Shown here one piece after another: positions 50,272 through 58,735 of a stretch of DNA of 64,000 bases. The notes beneath the pieces are model-generated. The model ran no database searches. It was not told the DNA's origin and worked only from the letters and a program-made list of their open reading frames with translations. The stretch's first letter is position 1. Each line of letters begins with the position of its first letter. Source of the stretch: Vibrio jasicida CAIM 1864 = LMG 25398 (GTDB taxonomy: Bacteria; Pseudomonadota; Gammaproteobacteria; Enterobacterales; Vibrionaceae); NCBI RefSeq assembly GCF_000400365.1, contig NZ_BAOG01000102.1, positions 1 through 64,000 on the forward strand, written 5' to 3'. The position numbers and the translations under genes were made by a program.

Positions 50272-51858
50272 TTAGTGTCCACCTGACACAACGGGTGCTA
50301 GATCACCACTACTAGGCACAATCCAACCAGCATCGTAGAAGAATGCGGTTGCAGGTTCTAGGAAGAACATGATGCCCATCAAACCTACAAGAGCAAGTAC
50401 GATAGTGTATGGCAATGCCATGACAACCATGCGGCCGTATGATAGACGAATCAATGGTGCCAGTGCAGATGTTAGCAAGAATAGGAAGGCTGCTTGACCG
50501 TTTGGAGTCGCAACAGAAGGTAGGTTAGTACCTGTGTTGATTGCTACTGCAAGTAGGTCGAATTGTTCACGTGTGATTTGACCGTCGATCAATGCCGCTT
50601 TCACTTCATTGATGTAGACTGTCCCTACGAATACGTTATCCGATACCATCGACAATAGACCGTTTGCGACATAGAACAACGCAAGTTGCGTACCTTTGTC
50701 TTCAACGGCGAGAACCGCGTCGATAACAGGTTTAAACAACTCTTGGTCAATGATAACGGCTACAATCGCGAAGAATACCGCTAGTAGTGCCGTGAATGGC
50801 AGAGCCTCTTCAAACGCTTTACCCATTGAGTGTTCTTCAATCACACCCGTGAACGAAGTCGCGAGGATAATTACCGAAAGGCCAATCAGACCAACTGCTG
50901 CCAAGTGTAGTGCAAGTGCTGCAATTAACCACACGGCAATAAGACCTTGAATCCAAAGTTTAGCGACGTCTTGATTTGTACGTGTTTTGCGTTCTTCTCG
51001 GTCGAAATCAACAAGGATTTGACGAACGTTATCAGGCAGTTGTGCACCGTAACCACAAATTTTCAGCTTCTCTACAACTGCACAAGTGATCAAACCGCAG
51101 AAGAAGACTGGAAGTGTTACCGGTGCCATGCGAATCAAGAACTCACCAAAGAACCAACCAGCTTGGTCAGCAATGATTAAGTTTTGTGGTTCGCCAACCA
51201 TCGTCGTTACGCCACCTAGTGCGGTACCTACACCAGCATGCATAAGCAGTGAACGTAAGAAAGCACGGTAGTTTTCTAGGTCGTCACGAGTTAGCTCAGT
51301 GATGGTGTCATCTTGAGTATGATCGTGGTCGCCAATTGGGTTTCCTGAAGCCACTTTGTGGTAAATCGAGTAGAAACCAACGGCAACGCTGATAACAACT
51401 GCGATTACGGTCAGCGCATCCAAGAATGCTGACAAAAACGCGGCAGCGAAACAGAATGCGAGCGAAAGTAACGTTTTAGAACGGATACCAAGCAGGATCT
51501 TCGTAAAAATGAACAGCAGAAGCTGTTTCATGAAGTAGATACCCGCAACCATGAATACCAATAGTAGAAGTACTTCGATATTGGCAACTAGCTCATGCTT
51601 CACCTGGGCAGGGCTAGTCATACCGATAGCAACCGCTTCTATTGCGAGGAGGCCTCCGGGTTGAAGTGGGTAACACTTCAGCGCCATTGCTAATGTGAAA
51701 ATAAATTCCGCTACTAGCAACCAACCTGCAACAAATGGGTCAATTAAGAAGAAAACAATCGGGTTAATAATTAGGAAGGCTATAATGGCAACTTTGTACC
51801 AATCAGGCGCTTTACCAAGGAAGTTCTTGATAAAGGCATTTCCGAGCGACATCGGCAT
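50272..51858 (-). CDS. nhaB: Na+/H+ antiporter NhaB
   Basis: A 528-residue inner-membrane antiporter that exports Na+ in exchange for protons. It begins MPMSLGNAFIKNFLGKAPDWYK, as in Vibrio NhaB, and shows a dozen or so membrane segments with FLSAFLDALTVIAVVISVAVGFY and GVGTALGGVTTMVGEPQNLIIADQAGW. The start at 51858 is chosen over an in-frame ATG at 51894 on this homology. It is divergent from fadR across a 640-base region. Confidence 0.96.
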   Translation of the reverse strand: MPMSLGNAFIKNFLGKAPDWYKVAIIAFLIINPIVFFLIDPFVAGWLLVAEFIFTLAMALKCYPLQPGGLLAIEAVAIGMTSPAQVKHELVANIEVLLLLVFMVAGIYFMKQLLLFIFTKILLGIRSKTLLSLAFCFAAAFLSAFLDALTVIAVVISVAVGFYSIYHKVASGNPIGDHDHTQDDTITELTRDDLENYRAFLRSLLMHAGVGTALGGVTTMVGEPQNLIIADQAGWFFGEFLIRMAPVTLPVFFCGLITCAVVEKLKICGYGAQLPDNVRQILVDFDREERKTRTNQDVAKLWIQGLIAVWLIAALALHLAAVGLIGLSVIILATSFTGVIEEHSMGKAFEEALPFTALLAVFFAIVAVIIDQELFKPVIDAVLAVEDKGTQLALFYVANGLLSMVSDNVFVGTVYINEVKAALIDGQITREQFDLLAVAINTGTNLPSVATPNGQAAFLFLLTSALAPLIRLSYGRMVVMALPYTIVLALVGLMGIMFFLEPATAFFYDAGWIVPSSGDLAPVVSGGH

Positions 51859-52497
51859 GATAATTCTCTTTATAACAAAATTATGAATAGACACTACAAT
51901 AGTGCTTAAGTATCTGTTTGTTAGACTTATTATTTAGTCTTTTAAAACAATAACTTAGAAAAACAACAATCCATTGTCTTACTGTAGTCTTGCCAAGTTA
52001 CTTCCCCTGAACTTAAGCACCGCTCACTTTCGACCGCAACTCTACACCTCGGCATTTTATAGTCAATAACAAAACGTGATGCTTCCGACTAAAACTGCTT
52101 TTTATTTGTAATAACGCGATCAAAACGGCGTTACTATACCACGAAAAGCTTAAAAAAAATCACCTTGGAATTTAAAACGAAGTCAATTACGAGAAAAGAT
52201 CAATTAAGAAAGAATATTAATCGTAAAACACAAATTTATTTTGCATATTTTGAGCAGAAAAATGTGACGAGGTAGGCTTTATTTTATATGACTTTATGAC
52301 TGCTGTATTTTATACAGAATATGACTTTTGCGCCTTTGGTTCCAAGTGGTTGGTATTTTAAATTGAAGATATATGTAGAGTATTAACTCTATATTGAGAA
52401 ATCGTTTCATTTATTGATCGTTAATTTTCGCTAATCGTTAAGTAGTGGTATGATGAGTGGTATCGACCCTTAGAAATCAATATTGGATAAAAACAGA
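51859..52497. other. Long AT-rich region between nhaB and fadR
   Basis: About 640 AT-rich bases with no supported gene. It holds the divergent promoters. Close to fadR a direct repeat AGTGGTAT (52445-52452 and 52457-52464) overlaps an extended -10 element TGGTATGAT. No FadR operator of the E. coli type (AACTGGTC-N-GACCAGTT) was recognised. No tRNA or small RNA features could be identified. Confidence 0.45.
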
Positions 52498-53337
52498 ATG
52501 GTCATTAAGGCTAAGAGCCCTGCGGGTTTCGCAGAAAAATACATAATCGAGAGCATTTGGAACGGCCGTTTTCCTCCTGGCTCAATTTTACCCGCTGAAC
52601 GTGAACTATCTGAACTGATCGGGGTTACTCGAACTACACTACGTGAAGTATTGCAACGTCTTGCTCGTGATGGATGGTTGACTATCCAGCATGGTAAACC
52701 AACCAAAGTGAACCAATTCATGGAGACTTCTGGTCTGCATATCTTGGACACGCTAATGACGTTAGACGTTGATAACGCGACAAACATCGTTGAAGATTTG
52801 CTTGCGGCACGTACGAATATCAGTCCAATTTTTATGCGCTATGCGTTTAAAGCAAACAAAGAGGCGTCTGAGCGTACAATCCAGAACGTAATTGAATCTT
52901 GTGAAGCACTTGTTAGCGCACCTTCTTGGGATGACTTTATTGCCGCATCTCCATATGCAGACAAAATCCTGCAAAGTGTCAAAGAAGACAACGAAAAAGA
53001 TGAAGCAAAACGCCAAGAGATTCTGATTGCTAAGACGTTCAACTTCTATGACTACATGCTGTTTCAACGCCTTGCATTCCATTCTGGCAACCAAATTTAC
53101 GGCTTGATTTTTAACGGTTTGAGAAAGCTTTATGATCGTGTAGGCAGCTACTACTTCTCGAACCCAGCATCACGTGATCTGGCATTGAGATTCTACCGTC
53201 AGTTGTTTGAAACCTGTGAAACAGGTCAGCGTGATCAGCTACCGATTTTGATTCGTCATTACGGTATGGAAAGTGCACAGATCTGGAATGAGATGAAGCT
53301 GCAACTTCCAACCAACTTCACTGAAGACGACAGCTAA
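52498..53337 (+). CDS. fadR: Fatty acid metabolism transcriptional regulator FadR
   Basis: A 279-residue acyl-CoA-responsive regulator that represses beta-oxidation genes and activates unsaturated fatty acid synthesis. The N-terminal GntR-type winged helix (GSILPAERELSELIGVTRTTLREVLQRLARDGWLTIQHGKPTKV) is nearly identical to E. coli FadR. E. coli FadR has 239 residues; the extra 40 lie at about residues 137-176 (DDFIAASPYADKILQSVKEDN). This matches the insertion reported in Vibrio FadR, which changes ligand binding. The ATG at 52498 is chosen because homologues begin MVIKA; a TTG at 52483 is rejected. Confidence 0.97.
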   Translation: MVIKAKSPAGFAEKYIIESIWNGRFPPGSILPAERELSELIGVTRTTLREVLQRLARDGWLTIQHGKPTKVNQFMETSGLHILDTLMTLDVDNATNIVEDLLAARTNISPIFMRYAFKANKEASERTIQNVIESCEALVSAPSWDDFIAASPYADKILQSVKEDNEKDEAKRQEILIAKTFNFYDYMLFQRLAFHSGNQIYGLIFNGLRKLYDRVGSYYFSNPASRDLALRFYRQLFETCETGQRDQLPILIRHYGMESAQIWNEMKLQLPTNFTEDDS

Positions 53338-53369
53338 GCTTCAACTTAACGACGTTTTCAAGAATAAAG

Positions 53370-53398
53370 AAACCGCAGTCACTCGACTGCGGTTTTTT
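53370..53398 (+). terminator. Terminator of fadR
   Basis: AACCGCAGTC / GACTGCGGTT stem with an ACTC loop, followed by TTTTTT. It may also serve the convergent gene, whose A-rich side is weaker. Confidence 0.9.
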
Positions 53399-53408
53399 AT
53401 TTTAACTA

Positions 53409-54221
53409 CTAGGCTAAAGATAACTTTGGTAGCGGTTGATACAGGACTTCAATAATATCTGACAGAATGTGGTCGTAAGTGTTAAATATGGTCAAAGATA
53501 AATCCGAAGTAATATCATACAACTTCTCTACTTTAAGCGTGTTGATATCCCCATCAATGTATTCGTTGAGTACCTGTATGGAACTTACTGATGTAGGAGA
53601 GGCAAGGCTCAAAGGGCTGATAACCGCAAGCTGATTAAGCCTTCTTATCATTACTGACGCATAATTGCGCATTCGTTCAGGACCGCCGCGATCTTCCATA
53701 TCTTGGATACTAATCCGTAACTGAGTTAATGTTTCTAAGCTGTCGATGACAGTTTGCCAATTCATGTGATATTCGTCATTAAGTTCATCTCTTTGAGCGA
53801 TAGCCAACCACGCAATGGTCACTTCATCCATCAGGAACAAACAGTGACGAATTAACCGGCCATGTTCCATCTGATTGCGTGCTACAGAGTTATCATCCCA
53901 TTGCTCCATCAGTTTATCGATTTTGATTTGCAGCACGCGATACATGGGTTTGTTCTCGAAGTGTGACGTATCAAGTAATAGGTGTAACTTATTGCTCAAC
54001 TCACGATGGACGTGTTCTATCTCATTTTCGTGGTTTTGATGATATTGGAGAGAGTGGTGAGTCATTGCTCGATGACGCCGTAATAGGTAGACAACATCAC
54101 GCAATAAACTGAGTAGCTGGTATTTACGAGCATGTTGCTTCTCGCGCTTCGCAGCCAAGTGATAAATCCCCGCCAGAATGGCAATTGAAATGAAAGTTGA
54201 AATCAAAACAAACATAACCAA
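53409..54221 (-). CDS. Membrane-anchored protein of unknown function
   Basis: A 270-residue protein with one N-terminal membrane segment (MFVLISTFISIAILAGIYHLAA) and a helical domain that would face the cytoplasm or the periplasm depending on orientation. A stretch near residues 39-60, LSLLRDVVYLLRRHRAMTHHSL, resembles the first helix of nitrate/nitrite-sensing NIT domains, where LxxERGxT-type patterns occur. This is only a resemblance. The later helices contain no catalytic motif. It lies between fadR and metG, both with terminators, so it is transcribed alone. Confidence 0.6.
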   Translation of the reverse strand: MVMFVLISTFISIAILAGIYHLAAKREKQHARKYQLLSLLRDVVYLLRRHRAMTHHSLQYHQNHENEIEHVHRELSNKLHLLLDTSHFENKPMYRVLQIKIDKLMEQWDDNSVARNQMEHGRLIRHCLFLMDEVTIAWLAIAQRDELNDEYHMNWQTVIDSLETLTQLRISIQDMEDRGGPERMRNYASVMIRRLNQLAVISPLSLASPTSVSSIQVLNEYIDGDINTLKVEKLYDITSDLSLTIFNTYDHILSDIIEVLYQPLPKLSLA

Positions 54222-54370
54222 CTCCTTGTTAGTGCTTTTGACCTAGCAAGTAAGTAGGAGCAGTTTTAATGCCAATAATTAAAGTCAATAAAAACAGGGT
54301 GTTATGAGTTTTGATTAAAATCAGGCGTACAAATTTGGTGCGTACTCTCACCAAAAGTGTGAATTTGGTC

Positions 54371-54405
54371 AAAAAAAAATCCCCGCCGAATTGGCAGGGA
54401 TTTTT
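54371..54405 (-). terminator. Terminator of metG
   Basis: AAAAATCCC(C)GCC / GGC(A)GGGATTTTT stem with a 5-base loop and a long T run on the minus strand. Confidence 0.82.
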
Positions 54406-54428
54406 AAGCAATACGATAACGTAATGAA

Positions 54429-56489
54429 TTACATTACACGCATACCTGGCTGAGCACCTTCGTGTGGCTCAAGGATCCATAGGTCGCTGCCGCCAGGGCC
54501 CGCTGCTAGGATCATACCTTCAGACATACCAAACTTCATCTTACGAGGTTTTAGGTTCGCTACCATTACGGTTAGCTTGCCTTCTAGCTCTTCAGGTTTG
54601 TAAGCTGACTTGATGCCAGAGAATACTTGGCGAGTCTCACCACCGATGTCCAGTTGGAACTTCAGTAGCTTGTTTGCTTTTGGCACTTCTTCACACGAGA
54701 TGATGCGCGCGATACGCATATCAACGGCTGCGAAAGCATCAAACTCAATCTCTTCAGCGATAGGATCTTTGTCTAGCTCAGTTTGGCTTGCTTTTTCTTT
54801 CTCAGCTTCAGCTTTCTCTTTTGCTGCTGCTTCAGCGGCTGCATCTTCTTTAGAAGACTCAATCATCGCTTCCACTTTCTTAGGATCAATTCGGTTAAAT
54901 AACGCTTTGAACTTAGTGATCTCGTGATCAGTTAGCGGAGTAGCAACGCCTTCCCACGTTAGCTCTTCGTTTAGGAAAGCTTCAGTGCGAGCCGCAAGCT
55001 CAGGCATCACTGGTTTCAGGTAAGCCATTAGTACGCGGAATAGGTTGATACCTACAGAAGAAACTTCTTGAAGCTCTTTCTCTTTACCTTCTTCTTTTGC
55101 AAGAACCCAAGGTGCTTTCTCATCGATGTACTGGTTCGCTTTGTCTGCTAGCGCTGTGATTTCACGGATAGCACGGCTGAATTCACGAGTTTCGTACAGC
55201 TCACCGATGCGCTCAGCAGCTGCAACAAATTCGTTGTAAAGCTCTGGTTCCGCAAATTCAGCAGATAGCTTGCCTTCAAAGCGCTTAGTGATGAAACCTG
55301 CGTTACGAGAAGCTAGGTTAACAATCTTGTTTACTACGTCAGCGTTTACACGTTGAGTGAAGTCTTCAAGGTTAAGGTCAAGGTCATCGATACGGCTATT
55401 TAGTTTCGCTGCGTAGTAGTAACGTAGGCACTCAGGGTCTAGGTGGTTTAGGTACGTGCTCGCTTTGATGAATGTGCCTTTAGACTTAGACATCTTAGCG
55501 CCGTTTACTGTTACGTAGCCGTGTACGAATACGTTGTTTGGCTTACGGAAACCAGAACCTTCTAGCATCGCAGGCCAGAATAGGCTATGGAAGTAAACGA
55601 TGTCTTTACCGATGAAGTGGTAAAGCTCAGCAGTGCTGTCTTTCTTCCAGTATTCGTTGAAGTCTAGGTCATCACGCTTGTCACATAGGTTCTTGAATGA
55701 GCCCATGTAACCGATAGGTGCATCTAGCCATACGTAGAAGAACTTGTCTTTTTCACCAGGAATTTCGAAACCGAAGTAAGGCGCATCACGAGAGATATCC
55801 CACTGTTGCAGACCAGACTCGAACCACTCTTGCATTTTGTTTGCTGTTTCAGCTTGCAGTGAGCCAGAGCGTGTCCACTCTTTTAGCATGCTTTCGAACT
55901 GAGGTAGGTCGAAGAAGAAATGCTCAGAGTCTTTCATTACTGGAGTTGCGCCAGATACTGCTGATTTTGGGTTAATCAGTTCAGTTGGGCTGTACGTCTC
56001 ACCACAGTTATCACAGTTGTCGCCATATTGGTCTTCTGACTTACACTTAGGGCAAGTACCTTTAACGAAGCGATCTGGTAGGAACATTTCCTTCTCAGGA
56101 TCGAACAACTGAGAAATAGTACGGCTAGAGATAAAACCGTTTTTCTTCAGCTCAAGGTAGATGTGAGAAGCCAGTTCACGGTTCTCTTCTGAGTGTGTGC
56201 TGTGGTAGTTATCAAAGCTAATATCAAAGCCAGCGAAGTCTTTTTGATGCTCTTCGCTCACTGCAGCGATCATCTCTTCTGGCGTAATACCCATCTGTTG
56301 TGCTTTTAGCATGATTGGCGTGCCGTGAGCATCGTCAGCACAGATGAAGTTTACAGTGTTGCCACGCAGGCGTTGGTAGCGAACCCAGATGTCAGCTTGA
56401 ATGTGCTCAAGCATGTGACCTAGGTGAATCGAACCATTAGCGTACGGAAGGGCACAAGTTACCAGCAGTTTTCTTGGATCGTTTGCCAT
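54429..56489 (-). CDS. metG: Methionine-tRNA ligase
   Basis: A 686-residue class I aminoacyl-tRNA synthetase. The ATP-binding motif is HLGH (residues 21-24 in GSIHLGHMLEH), the zinc knuckle is CPKCKSEDQYGDNCDNC, and the second signature is KMSKSKGT. An anticodon-binding helical domain follows, then a lysine/glutamate/alanine-rich linker (about residues 545-590) to a C-terminal Arc1p-like tRNA-binding domain (IEFDAFAAVDMRIARII). The domain set is that of E. coli MetG. It is divergent from mrp. Confidence 0.98.
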   Translation of the reverse strand: MANDPRKLLVTCALPYANGSIHLGHMLEHIQADIWVRYQRLRGNTVNFICADDAHGTPIMLKAQQMGITPEEMIAAVSEEHQKDFAGFDISFDNYHSTHSEENRELASHIYLELKKNGFISSRTISQLFDPEKEMFLPDRFVKGTCPKCKSEDQYGDNCDNCGETYSPTELINPKSAVSGATPVMKDSEHFFFDLPQFESMLKEWTRSGSLQAETANKMQEWFESGLQQWDISRDAPYFGFEIPGEKDKFFYVWLDAPIGYMGSFKNLCDKRDDLDFNEYWKKDSTAELYHFIGKDIVYFHSLFWPAMLEGSGFRKPNNVFVHGYVTVNGAKMSKSKGTFIKASTYLNHLDPECLRYYYAAKLNSRIDDLDLNLEDFTQRVNADVVNKIVNLASRNAGFITKRFEGKLSAEFAEPELYNEFVAAAERIGELYETREFSRAIREITALADKANQYIDEKAPWVLAKEEGKEKELQEVSSVGINLFRVLMAYLKPVMPELAARTEAFLNEELTWEGVATPLTDHEITKFKALFNRIDPKKVEAMIESSKEDAAAEAAAKEKAEAEKEKASQTELDKDPIAEEIEFDAFAAVDMRIARIISCEEVPKANKLLKFQLDIGGETRQVFSGIKSAYKPEELEGKLTVMVANLKPRKMKFGMSEGMILAAGPGGSDLWILEPHEGAQPGMRVM

Positions 56490-56646
56490 ACTTAATAATC
56501 GCTTTTTGATAGGTATAAAAAATAGAGACTAATACTACCCCATGAGTTCCCTAACGCCAAGGCATCAAACCATGGATTGCCTTAGTTTTTTTGGGGTTCT
56601 GAATCTCGCCGCTGGGTGCTACGATTAGATGCATAAAGGAGGCCTC

Positions 56647-57723
56647 ATGCATCAGTTCACTTCAAAACAAGATTTTTGTCATTGGCTTAACCAGTTTCAA
56701 CATCCGCAGTTGGTGGAAAACTGGGCAGATATTAATGGTATGGTTGCGATCCCCGCGCAAGGTGGTATTCAAATTACCTTGCCGTTTGCGAGCAACGAAC
56801 TCCAAGTTGCGTTGAGCCATTGGGTTAAAGAGCAACAAGCATCGGGTGATGTTCCAGCGTTCGATTGTCAAATCGAGTTGAATATCAAAGCGCTTGAGAC
56901 GCAAGTTACCAATGCCGTTAAAGGCGTGAAAAACATTATCGCAGTTAGCTCAGCAAAGGGAGGCGTGGGTAAATCGACAACGGCTGTCAACCTTGCTTTA
57001 GCCATTGCACAGTCGGGGGCGAAAGTTGGCTTGTTAGATGCTGATATCTATGGCCCATCGGTTCCTATGATGCTAGGTCAAGAAGACGCAAAACCAGAAG
57101 TTCGCGATGCGAAATGGATGGAGCCTATTTTCGCACATGGTATCTATACTCATTCTATCGGTTACTTAGTGGATAAGTCGGAAGCGGCCATTTGGCGCGG
57201 CCCGATGGCCTCTAAAGCGCTTTCACAGTTGCTGACGGAAACCGATTGGCCAGAGCTTGATTACTTGGTGATTGATATGCCACCTGGTACGGGTGATATT
57301 CAATTGACGTTGTCACAGCAGATTCCAGTAACAGGTACTGTGCTTGTTACGACACCACAAGATCTTGCATTAGCGGATGCTCGTAAAGGGGCGGCGATGT
57401 TCCATAAAGTGAACGTCCCAGTTGTCGGTGTAGTTGAGAACATGAGTTATCACATTTGTGGTCAGTGTGGTGCGGTCGAGCACATTTTTGGTACTGGCGG
57501 AGCTGAAAAAATGTCGCAAGAGTTTGGCTTAGCCTTACTGGGTCAAATCCCATTGCACATTTCAATGCGGGAAGACATTGATTTGGGCACTCCAACGGTC
57601 GCAAGACGTCCGGAGAGTGAGCATGCTGGCTACTACAAGCAATTGGCCGATCGTGTTTGTAGCATCATGTATTGGCAAGGAAAGACCAAGCCAGATGCAA
57701 TCAGTTTTACAATGGTAAACTAA
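56647..57723 (+). CDS. apbC: Iron-sulfur cluster carrier protein Mrp/ApbC
   Basis: A 358-residue P-loop ATPase that carries [4Fe-4S] clusters to targets. An N-terminal MIP18/DUF59-like segment (about 1-90) precedes the deviant Walker A SSAKGGVGKST, and the cluster-binding CxxC is in YHICGQCGAVEHIFG. The ATG at 56647 is chosen over 56629 since AAAGGAGG lies 4 bases upstream. It is divergent from metG, a pairing conserved with E. coli. Between it and udk lies a CCTAGAGG / CCTCTAGG hairpin at 57768-57788 with no T run, of unknown role. Confidence 0.95.
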   Translation: MHQFTSKQDFCHWLNQFQHPQLVENWADINGMVAIPAQGGIQITLPFASNELQVALSHWVKEQQASGDVPAFDCQIELNIKALETQVTNAVKGVKNIIAVSSAKGGVGKSTTAVNLALAIAQSGAKVGLLDADIYGPSVPMMLGQEDAKPEVRDAKWMEPIFAHGIYTHSIGYLVDKSEAAIWRGPMASKALSQLLTETDWPELDYLVIDMPPGTGDIQLTLSQQIPVTGTVLVTTPQDLALADARKGAAMFHKVNVPVVGVVENMSYHICGQCGAVEHIFGTGGAEKMSQEFGLALLGQIPLHISMREDIDLGTPTVARRPESEHAGYYKQLADRVCSIMYWQGKTKPDAISFTMVN

Positions 57724-57904
57724 GTTCTTAAACAGTACTGGTTGAAAACTGTTCGTTTTATCGTTTGCCTAGAGGTTGATCCTCTAGGTAGACAGAAACT
57801 TATAACGAAACTCTAATTCCAGCTAGTAACTATGGGGTGAACTCCCTATAATCACGCAGTTTATCTTTTTATGTGACTAGAAAATCATCATCGGGTGCAA
57901 ACTA

Positions 57905-58546
57905 ATGTCTGATAATAATCAATGCGTCATCGTAGGTATTGCTGGCGCTTCTGCTTCTGGAAAAAGTCTGATCGCGAGCACGATTTACAATGAGCTTCGC
58001 GAGAAAGTGGGCGATCATCAAATCGGTGTCATCACGGAAGATTGCTACTACAACGACCAAAGCCAACTAAGCATGGAAGAGCGTGTAAAGACTAACTACG
58101 ATCACCCGAGCGCGTTAGACCACGACCTACTTTGTGAACACTTGGAAAAATTGGTGCGTGGCGAAGCCGTAGAAGTGCCTGAGTACAGCTACACTGAGCA
58201 CACTCGTACAAGTAACACCACACCAATGACCCCTAAAAAGGTAATCATTTTAGAAGGCATCTTGCTGCTAACGGACCCACGCCTGCGTAACCTAATGCAC
58301 GCAACTGTGTTTATGGATACGCCTTTGGATATTTGTCTACTTCGTCGTGTTAAGCGTGACGTTGAAGAACGCGGTCGTACAATGGACTCTGTTCTTAAGC
58401 AATACCAACAAACTGTTCGTCCGATGTTCATGCAATTTATTGAACCTTCAAAGCAATACGCAGATATCATCGTTCCTCGTGGTGGTAAAAACCGTATCGC
58501 AATCGACGTTCTTAAAGCGCACATTGCAAAACTTCTGAAAGCTTAA
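57905..58546 (+). CDS. udk: Uridine kinase
   Basis: A 213-residue kinase that phosphorylates uridine and cytidine in pyrimidine salvage. The P-loop is GASASGKSLIAS, and EDCYYNDQSQLSMEERVKTNYDHPSALDHDLL, the GILLLTDPRLR segment and RRVKRDVEERGRTMDSVLKQYQ follow in the Udk order. It is monocistronic, closed by a terminator, in the metG-mrp-udk order familiar from other gammaproteobacteria. Confidence 0.97.
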   Translation: MSDNNQCVIVGIAGASASGKSLIASTIYNELREKVGDHQIGVITEDCYYNDQSQLSMEERVKTNYDHPSALDHDLLCEHLEKLVRGEAVEVPEYSYTEHTRTSNTTPMTPKKVIILEGILLLTDPRLRNLMHATVFMDTPLDICLLRRVKRDVEERGRTMDSVLKQYQQTVRPMFMQFIEPSKQYADIIVPRGGKNRIAIDVLKAHIAKLLKA

Positions 58547-58581
58547 GCCTTTAGACGGCTATATCGCTTTATTTTTGTGAT

Positions 58582-58618
58582 AAGAAGTGGCACCTTAGGT
58601 GCCACTTCTTTTTTTTGT
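58582..58618 (+). terminator. Terminator of udk
   Basis: AAGAAGTGGCACC / GGTGCCACTTCTT perfect stem with a TTA loop, then a long T run. Confidence 0.92.
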
Positions 58619-58735
58619 TTTTAAATTAGTCAGTTGCAGATAAAATTGGATGTTTTTCACGCTTTTGCGGAACTGTCTGCGATAAGTGGCGTCAGCTATT
58701 ATAATTTTAAAAACACACGAGCAAGGAAAAAGCGA

